From Cristatella mucedo (taxonomy: Eukaryota > Bryozoa > Phylactolaemata > Cristatellidae), in NCBI GenBank assembly GCA_009760855.2, contig WPIO01000037.1, positions 1,145,001 through 1,192,500 of the forward strand: a stretch of 47,500 nt of DNA. Reading direction: 5' to 3'. Positions 1 through 12,906 of this stretch are shown here, one piece after another. Position 1 is the first letter of the stretch, and each line of letters opens with the position of its first letter. A program made the position numbers and the translations under genes. The notes beneath the pieces are model-generated. The model saw only the letters and a list, made by a program, of their open reading frames with translations, had not been told where the DNA came from and made no database searches.

Positions 1-3000
1 CACCATGGGGAAAATGATGGGAGGAATGTCCTACATTCATTTTTGGGGGTTCGTATGAACTGCCCTTGTATGATTGCACATCCTGAAACTGTGCGTGTTA
101 TCACTAAGCAACTGCTGCACTTCCTTTACAGCAAAAAACGTGACGTGCCTGTGCCTAGACAGAGATGTAGCTCTTTTTAGGTGCTATGCAAATTTCTTAT
201 TATTACCTCAGTCTGTTATTCGTCAATATCAAGTCCTGCACTAGCGTTTGCCGTCTGTCACAGTCCTTCATTAGTACGAGCAGGTTCTGTCGTATCGTAT
301 AGCCGGCATGACCGCCCAAAATCTGGACTGCATCTGAAAACAAGCAAACCTCGAGGCACTTTAACAGACTCAGACGCATGCAAAGTCTGCTGTGTCCATG
401 CACTTGCTCAGTGTGCATACTTAGGAGGGTCCTTGAATTCGGTCGGCGGCAAATTCCGGGTGGGGACCACATGCAGCACAGGCTGCAGTCATCGCCACAG
501 CAAGTGTGCATACAGCTGCCGTGAGTCGCATAAATGCATCTATCCATGAATTTGCTACAGAAAGGCAGAGGGCAGAAAGACCACAGCAGATCTATGTGGC
601 ATACAGACGATGCGCTTCTCTGAGACTGTCATCGAAGTAAATGCTTTCAGAAGAGCTTGCAAGCACAATGTAGTACTGGCAACGTGCAAATGGAGCCGTG
701 CAGAGCTAGTACGGCAGTCTTTTGTTCACGTCGCATCGTGCGTGCTGGAAGTCATACGGCAGGAGTCCATAAGCTGTACGGTGCTCATGGCGATGGGATA
801 ACTCACCGAGACACTTTCGATAGCACAAGGCACGAAGGCTCTCGTTGAATGCACTTCATAGGCTGCACTTCAGCACCAGTCTGCGGTCGCGTCTCACAGG
901 CCAGATCTGCCTGGGGAAGACTTCGGGGTAAGAACAACTATGCGCCTTCTTAACTGGGGATAAGTTTAAGCCGGTGGCCTTTAACTGCCATTCTTCCGGT
1001 GGAATTTATGAGGGCTTACCGTCAGGGGGATGATTACATATTGGGGATTCGGCACTACAACGAGGCGCCAGAAAAATAAAATGAATAAAACGCCAAAGAA
1101 ACGAAAGCTTACTAAAAAAAAAGAAAGCCCGTGATGAGGAATCCAAACTAAAAACTTTCGATGGTTGCTTTGCTTTGCTTTTCGTGTACGTATTTTCCTA
1201 AAGGGCCTTGTAGTTTTTTAGGATGTGAATAAAATACAGCCATCCATCGGGATTATATTTCCATTGGTGCTACATAAATCATCGGACGCCGTCATGCCGT
1301 ATCCACAGTCATTCAAGGCCCAACGGCATGCAAGTGTGCGGGCCGCCAAGGTTAAAGCACCAGTGACGGACCGTAGAAGCTTGCGCTCTGCATGAACGCC
1401 CGCCGGCCACTACAGTCCTAGATAAATAGGATTCGCCCGCTAGCTTTGCAGAGAGTTGCGAGCTCTAGCTTTGCTTTGCAGTTGGTCTGCGAGAGGCGCT
1501 GCCAGGTCGAGGAGGGGTGCAAAACTTTCGGCAACTCGTGTTGCGTGCAACGCTATATATAAAAGCGACTTCGCCCTATATAAAAGACGCAAGGAAATGC
1601 TGGCCGTTGCCGCTCCCCGCTCATCGAGGCGGCGAGACCAACGAGTCGCCAGCGAGAGCCGTCGGCTCTAAATCTGCGTCCAGCGCCCGCCTACCACAAG
1701 CGTCAGCAATGTACTAAGCTTGCCGAGGAGCAGCTCGCGGTTGATGAGCGAAGCTCGAACGTCTTGCGTTACCTCGTTCGCTGCTGTCACCAATATTAAC
1801 CGCAGAAAGGCCGTGCTGCCTCAGCTCCTTGTTGACCTCGTCCCATTCGGCCACATCAACCTAAAGCCAGCATGCAGCGTCAGTCAGGGCGGTTCAAAAC
1901 ATTAAGAACAAATGTCTGCGCTGACAGTTAGTGAAAGTTTTACAATTTTTTGAATATAGCAGCGCTGTCACTACTGACGGTCGATGCCCCGCCGGGGCGT
2001 CGGGGCAGGGCAGAGCACGTCCGTCGACTGCTAAAGCTACGCTGCGCCGACGGCCGATGTAAGCCGCCAAGCATCCCCTATGTGATAAGCTGGCAGCTCG
2101 CAAGGCATCACTGAAGAGAAAAATTTCCCGCTCGGCTAAATTTTATCTTTGGTGGAAATTTAGCCTCAGCGCAGCGTCGCTAGCTGCGGCTACTCGAACT
2201 TGCCGCCAAGTCGTCCGCCATGCTGCAGTAGAATGTACTCGACTCCGTCGCATCCGGTGTCCCCGACGCGCCGATTTTGTTAACTCTTTATACTGTGTTA
2301 AACCCTGTCTATAATAGTAATAATTTATATAAAAAAATGAATTTGCTTATTCGTATCCGGACAAGCGTTTGCATGAGGTCGCCACCTAAGTTTCGATCGG
2401 CTAAGACAATTGGCTAATTGAGCCTACCTATCAGCAGCTTGCTTGATGGGTACCTATATGCTTAATAACCGACCAGTAGTACAGGTCAGACTTTGGTGCC
2501 AATGGGCTACGCATCAGGTACGGCGATGACGACTGGCCGAGGCTTGAGATCGACGCCGGGAAGCGCTTGTCCTGCTGCGCTCACGGTGCTTCTAGCTGTC
2601 GGTTTGAAGCACATTTGTTGGCCTGCCGTCTTCATCTGTAATCTTAACTCGGGCTGCTTATGCCCGGTAGTTCTTGACCCACGGTTCTAGCTTCGTAGTA
2701 TGCATCTCGGTCTCGACAAAGAGTTTCAAGCTGAAGCGTATCTGTAGCGTAGCTAAGTTTATCGCAGTAAAGCAACGGCGGCAATCCGTAAGCGTACATA
2801 GCGAACACGTGTCGCCCTGCGAAAAGTAGGAAAAAGCTTTGGGGAATCGGGTGGGGGGACGTTGGGAGAAAATAGCATAGAAGTGGAAGCGCCGGACGGA
2901 TGTAAAAGAAGTGCCAATTGTGTTGGCAAAACAAAGACGGTACGGCATTAGAATTTCAATAATGATGTATTTTATATAGCGCTCGGAGAGAGTGTCATCT

Positions 3001-3701
3001 CTATGCTCAGGCGGTGCTGTCACAACTTGCTGCAAGAGAAGCAATGACCGATAGTTGATGACAAGCGAGACTTCCTGCTTGGTGCGAAGTCCAAAGATAG
3101 TTCCATACTATACTATACGACCTGCAGAGCAAAGGCATACTTCCCCTAACAACCTTCAAAGGGAAGGATGCAAAGAAATCTTGCGAAAGTATAGACCGAC
3201 ATCGAGTTAATGCACTGCTGAAACGGCAGCCCAGCTAGCCAGATTATGACTGGTAATCATTATCCGCGACTACGTGATAATCTATGGCCAAGGCCGCATT
3301 AAAGCCGGCGCAGCGAGATAGGCAGACAGTTGCGATCCCGGACTCAACACTGGCATTTGAGCTGATTAGCGGCTCTAGGCTAGACCTCAGAGCATTCGGT
3401 ACCAGTCGTCGCGGCTGTCGAACGCCAGTAACCCTCTACTGCTGTCGAATAGAATTGTCTACATTACGAATACGGATTTGATATATGTTAAGGTATGAAC
3501 GCTCTCCCTCGCTACTGTGTTCCTGCCACTGTCGGTATACCTGCGTGTGTTAGGGTAGCACCTAAAAGTTGCTAGCCGTGATACCAGGTTCACTACAAGC
3601 ATCACCAGTATCGTCGCTGCGATTGCTGCCTAATTCTGTCTGGACGTCGAATACCAGTTAGTAGCAGTGCGACTGAATTGGATGCTCAGGGAGAACTTGA
3701 G

Positions 3702-3705
<4 letters not shown>
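1..3705. other. No recognisable gene (left flank)
   Basis: I see no conserved protein, RNA gene or clear repeat family here. The longest frame, 181..549 (+), has 122 codons with a hydrophobic start, but the opposite strand is open over almost the same interval (203..547) and there is no familiar domain. Two short TATA-like runs at about 1553-1583 sit in anonymous GC-rich sequence. Probably intergenic or intronic DNA. Confidence 0.6.
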
Positions 3706-3743
<38 letters not shown>

Positions 3744-3790
3744 GTGTGTGGTGTGTGTGTATGTGTGTATGTGTGTTGTGTGTTGTGAGT
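3706..3790. repeat. (GT)n microsatellite, interrupted
   Basis: A nearly pure GT run of about 35 bases is followed by interrupted GT/TGTG sequence. Open frames made of Cys-Val or His-Thr repeats on either strand are artefacts of this array. Confidence 0.95.
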
Positions 3791-3892
3791 GCCTACGTAT
3801 ATGCGTGTATGTGCGGCTGTGCGTGCGATATGTATGCATACGCATGCATATCACTTTTTCATAGCCCTGAACTAACACCTTGTTGAAGTATA

Positions 3893-4023
3893 CAATAATA
3901 ATAATAATAATAATGCACGATAAAGCGCCATCAGAGAACTCAATATCTCTCTCTAGGCGCATTACATCTGCTGCAAAGGAAAACACAATTGAATGGTGAG
4001 TTGGAAGTATACTAATAATAATA
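3893..4023 (-). mobile_element. LINE 3' tail fragment (CR1/L2-group type)
   Basis: A TAA-rich run is followed by the block that recurs all over this window: a GCGCC-like arm, an AGAGA/TCTCT inner stem, a matching outer arm, then a tract ending in a GCTGCAAA-like motif. Read on the minus strand this is the 3' end of a LINE with an (ATT)n tail. A second short TAA run closes it at about 4013-4023. No reverse transcriptase sequence is left. Confidence 0.75.
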
Positions 4024-4530
4024 AGATAGTTACACAGCACACTAGAGAACTTAATCTGTTTTCCAAGTACTTTGCATATGCCGGTTAGTACCGCCCGTTG
4101 TCCACTTAGGAAAAATAGGTCAATGACAGCTAATCCCTGTAGGTATGGCCTACTGGGAGCGGTAGTTGGACCCCGTGAAGAAACCTTGCACCGTGCTCAG
4201 CTGCAACGATTGATGATGCGCTCACCGATGGGAGCAGCAACCAGCCTAATCGATGTGCCCCGCCCACGATCTCGCCAGGCTCGGCCGTCGCGACGATTAA
4301 TAATCAACTAAAGTTCCGCTTTTTTCCGCGAGGCGCTAATCCCACGACAGCTATTGGCTAGAAGCTAATCCTACAACGGTCGGAGGGCCTCCGTGCAAGA
4401 CGTCACAAGAGGTTAGGGAAGAGGAGAGTATGTAAACGAGAGAGGGTGTGCGCGTGTGTGTGTGAGAGACAGTGAGGACAGTAGGAGGGAGATGACAGGA
4501 CAGTCAGAGAGAGAGATGATGGGAGGACAT

Positions 4531-4572
<42 letters not shown>

Positions 4573-6828
4573 GCAGGGCTTTCAGATGTCCGATGAGAGG
4601 TCTAGAGACTGACAGCGCCGATGAATGCACACGAACGATTTAAGGCAGAGACCGATCAGTCGGGCGTGGGCAGAGCGAAAGCAGCCCACCCTTAGCTCAC
4701 GGCGGCCGCCAACGCCCTGCGGCGCTACAAATAAACAGCCTCAGCCTCCGGCGCTGAAAGAAACGCGAAACTCGGACTTCGCGAGGCCACCGTGTCCTGG
4801 TGTCCGTCCTAGTGATCACTCCCGTCCTAGGTGGTGCGATTAACGCTAGTTAGGGACATAGCGATGGTGCAGTTGCAGGCACCGCCGGCGCCACCACGCC
4901 GCTGTCCACGGGCCGTTCGAACGTGCCAGCGAGCATGTTTGGGGGTTCGCCGTAGAGGCGTGGCCGATAATAGCGGGACGACCGACGAGGCTGTCCCGGG
5001 CGCCCAGGACGAGTATGCGACCGATGCTAAGAGGAATTTGAGACGCCCTGCGTCGGTCGCGACCCCCACACCCGCCCAGGCGCCCTGGTCTCGGCTGGGC
5101 TGGTCGACTGCTCCGCGAAGCTGCGTGCGAACCTACTCTACTCGCACGAGTTACTAGCATCCGCGCCGAATGCCGAATAAACTGTAGCCGCCAGTTGGAC
5201 GCAGCGTTTGCTATATCCGCTACGTCTTGGCGACCGCCTCGCTGGATGTACGAAGGCACCGTGGGCTTAACGCGACAGGCTTTCGCCGCCAACTAACTAG
5301 GGGCTAACGGGCGCATAGACTGCAGCCTGTCACGAAATCAATCGCCAGGGCGGGTTTTTCTGGACAAATCGCGCCATAAATCGTAACCTCCCCCTCATGC
5401 CCCGCCCCGCCCCCCGTTACCACGGAAAATTGAGCTCTCGGCGGCGGCGCCGCCGTTAGCGACCTTGGGCCACGACCGTAGGTCGTCTGAGCAGCTCGAT
5501 GGCAACGCAGAACTCTCTCGCGAGCTGCCGCCGAGCTCCTGCTGCACGAGCTAGCGCAGCTAAAGACACGGCTCGGAAAGTCTCTGGATCCGCTTGCCGA
5601 GATTCAGGAGAGGCATTACCTATTTTTTTAGCATAAACTGCTGAAGGTCGACGGCCCGAAATGGCAGACATTGCATGCGGTACTCTAGCCTAGCGAGAGA
5701 GCCGATGAATTGGTGCGGTCTTTACATCGTCGGTTCGGTAAGTAGCCACTGATTCTGGAAAGGGAGCGAAAGCGATAATTTGACGTTCAAAGCTATCTCC
5801 GAATAAAATCGCAAAAGTTTGGGAGGTCGTGAAGGAGGACATCGTGGAAGCACGCATTCGGCGACGGTCTCGCTATTGCATCTCCGATGAGGAGTTTACA
5901 GTCCCTGCTCCAGCATGAGTTTTTTGTGTTTATATAATGATGATGAGTGTGGCTTTGCCTTCTTGTAGCCTAAGGAAGGTGGCAGGAAATCGTTACCGAA
6001 ATTTCTGAAAGACATAGATATGCCTGTTCGGATTGCCAGTAGCGCCGCTTGCCGGCTGACTACGGCGGTTCAACGATAAGTACAGCAGTCGGTCGCTTTG
6101 TTTGGCGTTGTGCTTTTCCTGCGACCTTTGAGATTTAATTGAAAATCGTCTGCATTTACTGTTAAGTCATTCCTTAGTGGCAATGAATTCAAGGATCGTC
6201 CATTTAAAAGTACCTCCCTCCCAAGCTACGGATCGTAGGAAAATGTATCTAGGAGAATCTGCACAACGACAGTGTGCTCTACCGCGCTCGCGCTTCCCGC
6301 TCACCTCGCGAAACGCAAGTACGACGGTACGACGTCTTTTTTAGCCAATCGCAGCTGATGAACTTCAAACGGAACACATCCGTCTGCAGGTTAGTCAATG
6401 GGACACCGCGGTCAGGTGGGCCTTGCGAGCCGCACAATTTCCGGCAAGCAGAGGACTACCCGAAAGTCCTTTACGGGGCGTTTTCCTGCGTAGGAAGGCT
6501 GTCGCGACGCGGCTGTCGTTCTACTGCGTGCGAATTGAAATTTTTGTTGTCTCCTCTGATACGCAGGAAGCCAAGTGTAGCAGATGGGGCGTGAGGCAGA
6601 TCTTAAAAAAAGTTTTTTTCAAGACCAACCTAGCAGCCTTGAGGCGGCGCGTCCACCGAACTAGCTATCGAATCAACCGCAGAGACAGCGAGCCGAGTAC
6701 CGAGCGTGCCGGGCGGGCGGAGGCGCGACATCCTCTTCAACCGCCGTACAACGGGAGAAGCGCAGATTCGCAGAGCGAGCCGCGCTCATTCGCTGCAGAC
6801 GTCGCGCGGAGAGAATATAAGTCATTTG
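4024..6828. other. No recognisable gene; contains a (GA)n array
   Basis: There is a pure GA run at about 4534-4567 within a GA-rich stretch from 4430. The rest (4600-6800) is GC-rich with short frames on both strands, for instance 4831..5157 (+) against 4846..5292 (-), which shadow each other and show no domain. I see no splice-bounded conserved peptide. Confidence 0.6.
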
Positions 6829-6957
6829 TCATTTTATAGCACCCTGAGAGAACATAATCTCTATTCAGGCGCTTCACATATGCCTCAGGGCTTGAGTCCA
6901 CGACCTCGGCCAGACCTTGGTCAGGGCGAGGACCTTAACCACTGGGCCAAACCAGAG
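6829..6957 (-). mobile_element. tRNA-derived SINE with LINE-like tail (family A)
   Basis: Read on the minus strand, a tRNA-like head comes first (box A-like sequence near 6937-6957, a GGTCGTGG box B-like segment near 6895-6905). It is followed by the stem-loop tail GCGCCTGAATAGAGATTATG... that also ends the LINE copies. Other copies of this family lie at 9319, 25027 and 43041. Lengths (about 130-155 bp) and order of parts agree. Confidence 0.75.
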
Positions 6958-7289
6958 AATTAATAACAAATCAAACGTCACCTTCTCCGAACGATTGACT
7001 TGGGTGGCAGAGTGGGATTCGCGGAAATGGCGGTTCGAGCTGGCCAGCCTCTGTAGGTTCCTTTCCTGGAAAGACGGGTCCAAAAGACCGCAGGCGCGCG
7101 TCGTTCAAAAATTTCCACCGAGAATACTTCTGCGCGCGCGACCGACGCTTTTGGATTATTTCTTGGGGCGTTGCGAAGCATTGACTGAGTCAGCAGGCAG
7201 ACAGCCATAGGTCTCGGCCGCAGCATGTTGGTGGAGACAATCCCCAATCAGTGCGGGGAGGGGCGGATGGGGCTTTTCGGCCTCGGGAG

Positions 7290-7378
7290 GCATATAATAA
7301 TAATAATACATTTGATAAAGCGCCCTCATAGAACTCAATCTCTTCCTAGGCGCTTTGCGTTTGCTGCAAAGGCATGCG
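7290..7378 (-). mobile_element. LINE 3' tail fragment
   Basis: A run of TAA repeats leads into the recurrent tail block (TTGATAAAGCGCCCTCATAG, then an inner stem and CTAGGCGCTTTGCGTTTGCTG). The orientation is that of a minus-strand LINE. Only about 90 bp remain, so it could also be the end of a SINE. The long minus-strand frame 7156..7830 runs through this tail and is therefore not a gene. Confidence 0.75.
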
Positions 7379-9318
7379 GTGTGTCTCCGTTTTCGTTGGC
7401 AACCGGTCTTCCGAGGTCGCCGGGCCGGTCGCTGGGGCAAGCACGCGTTGCAGGAAGAGCGCCGGGATGAACCGCAGACAGACGCGACCTGAAGCTTTTT
7501 GGCGGAAGGTGCAGGCGCGAGTTTATGGCACGCCCATCCATGCATCCGACGTCGGTCGGGTCTTCTCTCTTTATTCGGTGATCGCACACTGGCGCTAGTC
7601 CCCGGCGAGTGTCGAGGGCGGGGCATCGGCAGACCGAGGCCAGACTGGCGGCTGCGGATGACCGACCGGTGGACTGGGCGGAGCGTCGCTGGATCTGCCG
7701 GCCTCAACGGAATGGGTGGAACCGTTGCTGTCTGCTTCACGGTTCGCTGACTGCTACACCATTGGTCTAGGTGTGGGTTGGCAGCGAGTCGCGTCAGGCT
7801 CGCCCCGCAGGTGCAGTCGGGGCCAGTCAAGTAGAACGAGCGCTACGAGAGGCTGACCAGGAGAAGCAACTCCCGACGGCCAGCCGTGTACGCTTTTCCG
7901 GTGCACCGTCGACGTTCTGCACCGTTGGGTAAGCGCACGTTGAGTGGGCATCGCTAAAGGGAGCATCTTCTAATGCTGGCATGCTAACCGGAGCGGGCGG
8001 GCGATCGTGCCGTGCAAGCGCCGTTGCGGCAAGGGAACCTAGCCGTGTGCCGGCAGTCGGCAGTGCTTAACCTCAGAGGTAGAGGGCCCCGCTGAGTTGC
8101 CATTTGAGGTCTGTGCCGGCGAGCTCTTCCCGGACGCACTGCCATCTGCCAGTTTTAGCCTAGCGCCGGCCGCCGGTTGAGCTGTAACCCTTTTGGGTGA
8201 GTTATTGTCAAGCCACCCTCCCAGCGTACCACACCTCCGGTCTCGCCTACCTTGCCCACGGCGGTAGGCGGAAGCAGGACGTCGCCGCTTCTCGGTGCTG
8301 CGGTCCACCCGACTTGGTCACCGCAAGCCCGCGACACGATTACAATTATCGCCAGCCAGCTTACGTTATTGTGGCTGCCGGTCTCCCGTGCTATATCCGT
8401 GCCAGGGCGTAGGCCTCGATGCATCTGGCCGTTTAGCTGCCCCTCCTAAGCCTCGCCAAGCTGGCATCAGCTTTGACCTCGTTGTTCGTTCATGGCTGCT
8501 CTCTTGCCGCCCGGCTCGAAATTTTGCTGCTGCGCCGATTTCGCCCATCTTCGAGAGGTCAAAGGAGGGCATGTGAACCGCCGGGGAGCTGATCTAGTTA
8601 GCTTGTCATCAGCAGATAAAGGCTGCACGTTATTAGTTTAGCTGGCTGTAATCGCCTGTCTCGCCATCTGCTTTCATTAGTCCCATTTTGTTTCATTGTT
8701 GAGTATTAAGCCACATGTACACGAGTCTGCTTTGGTGTGACTAAATCGTTTAACTTCCTCTTGTGTTTATGTTGCTTTGTCCAAATCTTTCGTATAATCT
8801 TGCTAATTGGAGAAGTTGGATCGTGCGAATTAAGCTTCATATATCTTGTGTCGGTCGGGCTGCGGGCTGATTTTCGCGTGCATGCTAGCTTAATGTCTGA
8901 CGGCTTGCTAGTATCTATTGTTGGTTGGCACCTTTCTCCCTGAAGAGCTGGTGGAAACACCTATCTATGCGAGCCAACCAGTAATGGAAGCCAGGATTTA
9001 AGGGCAGTGGGTGTACGGCACGGCCTTCCACAAATGCTTTCTTGAATGTCTCCCATGACAGGCGGTGGGGGATAAGGCTTGTGCGATATGCCCTTGGTGC
9101 TTGAGACTTCTAGGTCGGTCGAGTTGAATGGAAATGAATCACTGTCGTGAGTCACTGCACGGCACTGACAGGCACCAGATTGCCATCGTGCTATTGCCTG
9201 ACAGGAAACCGTTGAGATCCACGTGTTGTGTGCTAGGAGCAGGGACAGCTGCTGCAGGCTTGTGGGTACTGCAGCCCAAGGTCTACCATTCAGCTGCCAA
9301 GACCTAATTGTAATCGAT
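7379..9318. other. No recognisable gene
   Basis: GC-rich sequence to about 8580, then more AT-rich. Overlapping frames on both strands (for example 8155..8424 minus and 8295..8576 plus) have no conserved domain and no consistent splice context. I see nothing else in it. Confidence 0.55.
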
Positions 9319-9471
9319 GGTGGGGCCCAGTGGTTAAGGTGCTTGTCGTGGCCAAGGTCAAGGTGAATGTATTTAATTCCCGAGGTCGTGGGTTCGAGCT
9401 CCGTGGCATATGTGAAGTGCCTGAAAAGAGATTAAGTTCTCTAAGGGCGCAATACAAACTTTAAAAAAAAA
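9319..9471 (+). mobile_element. tRNA-derived SINE with LINE-like tail (family A), clearest copy
   Basis: The order is plain on the plus strand. A tRNA-like head starts with GGTGGGGCCCAGTGGTTAAG (box A position). A box B-like GGTCGTGGGTTCGAGCTCC follows at about 9384-9402. Then comes a tail GTGAAGTGCCTGAAAAGAGA leading through TTCTCT to GGGCGC, and finally an A-rich end of ten As. The tail stem-loop is the one found at the 3' end of the LINE copies here. tRNA-derived heads of this kind carry an internal RNA polymerase III promoter. Confidence 0.85.
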
Positions 9472-9899
9472 ATGCTAAAGGATGACTGTGGTAAGATAAT
9501 AATCAGGTTTACAAACTTCTACCATTGTGCATGGGAGCACAAGTCTTTGTTGAAGCTGACTTGCCCCGGCAGCAGGCTCCAGAGCAGCATGCTGGCTGAA
9601 GTCTTTGGGGCACGTGGTTAGTGTGTTGAAATCCAGCATCTGCTGGCAAAAACACCCGGCGAATGTTTTCTTGTCCTCCACCCGGTGTCAGTTTCGAGCG
9701 CTGGTAACCCGAATGTGTTGGTGCGCTTAGGCGATCTGCTGTACCTTAAACCTGCCTGCCCTTGCTGATGGCTCACTTCAGCTCAACAAACAGTACGAGC
9801 CAATCGAAATACATTGCTCGGGCTGTTCAGTACCTGTGACGACCCATTGCTAGCCTCGACATCCATGTCGTGTTCGTTTTGAGACCACCTGCTGTCATG

Positions 9900-10860
9900 T
9901 CTTTCCACTTGATCGCCTGTTTGAGTGATCCACCATCAAGCATTGTAGGCTTAAGTTTTCAAAACAAGAAAAACTAGTAGAGGTCAAAACTCTTGCCCGC
10001 CCAGAGCTGCAATATTACATGCTGCGCTACAATGCCACAGTGGTGTGGTTGTGCTCCATGGCTGATGTACATCAGCAGGTATTTGAATCAGTGCTTGCTG
10101 TGGATATTAAACTAGCTACGACTATTGAGCACAAGCTCGAGAAAGCATACGAAAGATCAGTATTGACTATCCATCGACTGGTGTACGAGTACTTTTGTAG
10201 ACTGTACCAAGCCATCCTAGCTAAGGCCAAGTCTAGCTTCTATAAAAACACAATGGAATCACTAATGCACAATCCAAAGATGCTGACGTCAACCATGAGC
10301 CTCCTCCTTAACCACTCCCGGGTCGGTAACTTACCTACTGATTCTCGTGGTGATCTAGCAGGTTTTTTCTCTAGGTTTCTGGCAGCAAGACAGATGAGGT
10401 CAGAGTTCATCTACACGGTAACAGATTTCCATTTGACTCATGTCCGTCAGTGCCTCGAGCTCCTTTGTCCACCTTCAAGCCAGCCACTATTGACCTCCGA
10501 TTGAAGTTCATCTAGTCTTAGGAGACTGCTAGTCATCTAGACCCTGTACCCATGCAGGCCTATAAATGAGATGTTACATCAGCAACAACTCTTTAAGGAA
10601 CTACTGCCCAATTTTCCGAGTGCTGTTCCTATCAAAGACACTACTGGAGGACCAGCTATACTCTTACATCTAAACTTTTAACCTAGCAAGTTCTCCATCA
10701 GGTTTCAGAGCAAGTCACACCACCGAGTCAGCACTGCTGTGAGTATATTGTAAGGATCTTCTCAGGAGTGTAGACTTGATAGAGACTCTCAGCTTGTTTT
10801 ACCAGATCTCTCAGCTGTGTTTGATACTATCGATCGCAAAGTCCTTAAAGGTGTGTCATC
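9900..10860 (+). pseudogene. Decayed LINE: linker and N-terminal reverse transcriptase (CR1/L2 group)
   Basis: An open stretch 10019..10504 contains AKAKSSFYKNTMESLMHNPK and a following LLLNHSR...LADFF-type segment, typical of the region between endonuclease and reverse transcriptase in CR1/L2/jockey-like LINEs. Downstream, in broken frames, are NYCPI-like and FRVLFLSKTLLEDQLYSYI-like peptides, SGFRASHTTESALL, and DLSAVFDTIDRKVL, which are the first reverse transcriptase motifs. Several stops and shifts interrupt it, and the catalytic YxDD region and the rest of the enzyme are missing. It is a dead copy. Confidence 0.8.
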
Positions 10861-12229
10861 CAGAAAAACAGACGTGAGGCTCTGCATGTGACATCTGCCC
10901 ATCGGGAGGGAAGGGGGATTTAGGCATCCGGCGGCCCACAAGACCACGACTACCCGGCTGCAGCCACGCTGCCGCCGGTGCTGAGAGTACTGGAGCGAGA
11001 TTGGCTACTTTTCTTTTTGGATGAAAGAGATCGTCGTTGGACAGAAATCAAGGGTTCCACTTGCCTCGTCGTTTGCTGCTGCCAACTCGGTTCACCGCTG
11101 CCACCATGGCCCGCCTCCATCGCCACCAGTGCTGCTGCCGAAGCTGTTGGTTGGTTAGCAGCTGCCTCACTGCTCACTTTTACTCTCTGCCTCACATGCG
11201 ACGTGGTTCCGCCACGATGTGTTTGCACTGCCGGCATTCACTGCTGCCGCAGCCGTGTAGTGTGACCCCCGCCGTGTGCTTTCGATTGGCTGCTGCTGCT
11301 GCTATCAGCACAGGTCAACTCGATCTTTGGTCTGGCCCTTCTTCCGCGTGCCTCTAGTGCGGCAGCTCGAAGTCCTGAGCTGAGCTCCTGCGCCTGCACA
11401 AGCATCTTTGGGATGGCAGGCGTGGGGGAGCTGCGAGCTGGCGGCTATTTTCACTCGCCTTCCCCCCCTCTCTCTCTCTCTCTCTCTCTCCACCTCGCGT
11501 CATCATCTTCATTATTCACTCCTTGCATTGGCCGGGCATGTCGACAACTGGCACTCGACAGTGGCATTCGATTTGCCTGGGTTCGCACGGCCTTCGACGA
11601 GAGCGGAAGCTGACAGCCGCTGCTCGAACTGTTCGGAGAATGCTGCAGCGGCTGCCTCGGAGGGGGGAGAGTTAGGGAGAGCAGCCCGAGTCGGCTGTCG
11701 TTGCTGCCTAGGCTTCCCTACTTCTGGGTCACCTGATTTTACATGCTGCTGCAACTGCTCCGGAGGGGCGGGCGAAGACCACTCTTGGGCTGCTCGGGGA
11801 AGGCTGCTGCTGTGCTGGGAGTGCTCATTATAAGAAGCGGTTATAATCAGCTGAGTGGCTCTAATCACCCTAGTGCGCCTGCATAGCTTACCCACAGATC
11901 TGTATTCCTTTCCGACTTTGGTAGAGGCACCGGTACGGCATGCACGGCTCTGAGACGTAACTACATCGGGTGCCTTGGCCGCTTTGGCCAAGAGGTGCTG
12001 CTGCCATCGTGGTGCGTATGCCTCCGCTGCTGCAGTAGCCTCTGCTTTAGTCACACGGCCAACGTAGCCTCCACGTAGCGTCTTAGTGCCTGGGGTCTGC
12101 CAGTGAGCCTACTGCTGCGGGCTGCTGCTCGCATGGGGCTGGGCTGGGCGTGGTGAGGAAGATTCAGCCAGAGGTAGCTCGGTTGAGGTGGTCGAGCAGT
12201 AAGGAGGGGAGCCGCTACGTAGCTAGCTA

Positions 12230-12292
<63 letters not shown>

Positions 12293-12906
12293 TGCTTGCA
12301 TCCTCCGGCTCTGTGTCTGCTCTGCTCAATCGACTTCTGCCCATGACCGGGTCCAGGGCTCGACGAAGTAAGTACAAGCTCTTCCAGTGCACTCTGCCGG
12401 GACGCTTGCTCTGCTGGACGTGGCAAGCACAGCAGGCCTGATGCTGCTTGCATCAATCAAATTGAGCTTGAAATCCAAATCGATCGAAAATCCAAAATTG
12501 AATTTCAAACGGTATCCCTAAGGGCCGACCTGCTGACCACATGGCCAATCGAGCGGAAGTTTTAGGCTGTGTAGGTACTGCACGAGTTTGAGGTCGAGAC
12601 TTGGCAGAATTACTTTCCTCATACACCACCCCGCCCCTCCCCCATTCAACCTGCTGGTTGGTTGGCCCTCCCTCACCTCTGCTCGGCTCCCATGGGTCTG
12701 CTGGGCTGAGCTTGTGGTCAGGACTGCCTGGCGTGGCAGAGGGCTGCTGACCAGCTTCCCAACAGCTGTGTGCAGCCTGCATGCAATGCTGCCAGCAAGT
12801 AGGGGCAGCTGCTGTTTGTAATTGTAGTGTGCATTGCTCCAGCAATTTCTCCTCACAAGGAGTGGTTGGTGCCGTGGTAGTACCAATGCTGCTGTTGCCG
12901 ATGCTG
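10861..12906. other. No recognisable gene; CTG-rich sequence with simple repeats
   Basis: This stretch is rich in CTG/CAG trinucleotides, which open spurious frames on both strands. It includes a pure CT run at about 11468-11491 and a long CTGG tetranucleotide array at 12219-12298. I see no conserved domain. A 5' untranslated exon of the PPP1R16 gene could hide here, but nothing shows it. Confidence 0.5.
12219..12298. repeat. (CTGG)n tetranucleotide array
   Basis: Starting from a short AGCT repeat, CTGG is repeated about fifteen times without interruption before decaying to CTTG. Frames of repeated Ala-Ser-Gln-Pro on the minus strand (12051..12456) come only from this array. Confidence 0.95.

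Noticed and set aside
181-549. 122-codon frame with a hydrophobic start, possible small secreted Cys-rich protein
   Set aside because: The opposite strand is open over nearly the same span, there is no splice or poly(A) context, and the Cys residues show no pattern I know.
3701-3886. Cys-Val-rich small proteins (also at 38549-38839 and 40014-40436)
   Set aside because: They are translations of GT/CA microsatellites.
7156-7830. 224-codon minus-strand frame
   Set aside because: It runs through a LINE tail, including the ATT run read as poly-Tyr, and has no domain.
12051-12456. Proteins with Ala-Ser-Gln-Pro repeats
   Set aside because: They come entirely from the CTGG tetranucleotide array read in different frames.
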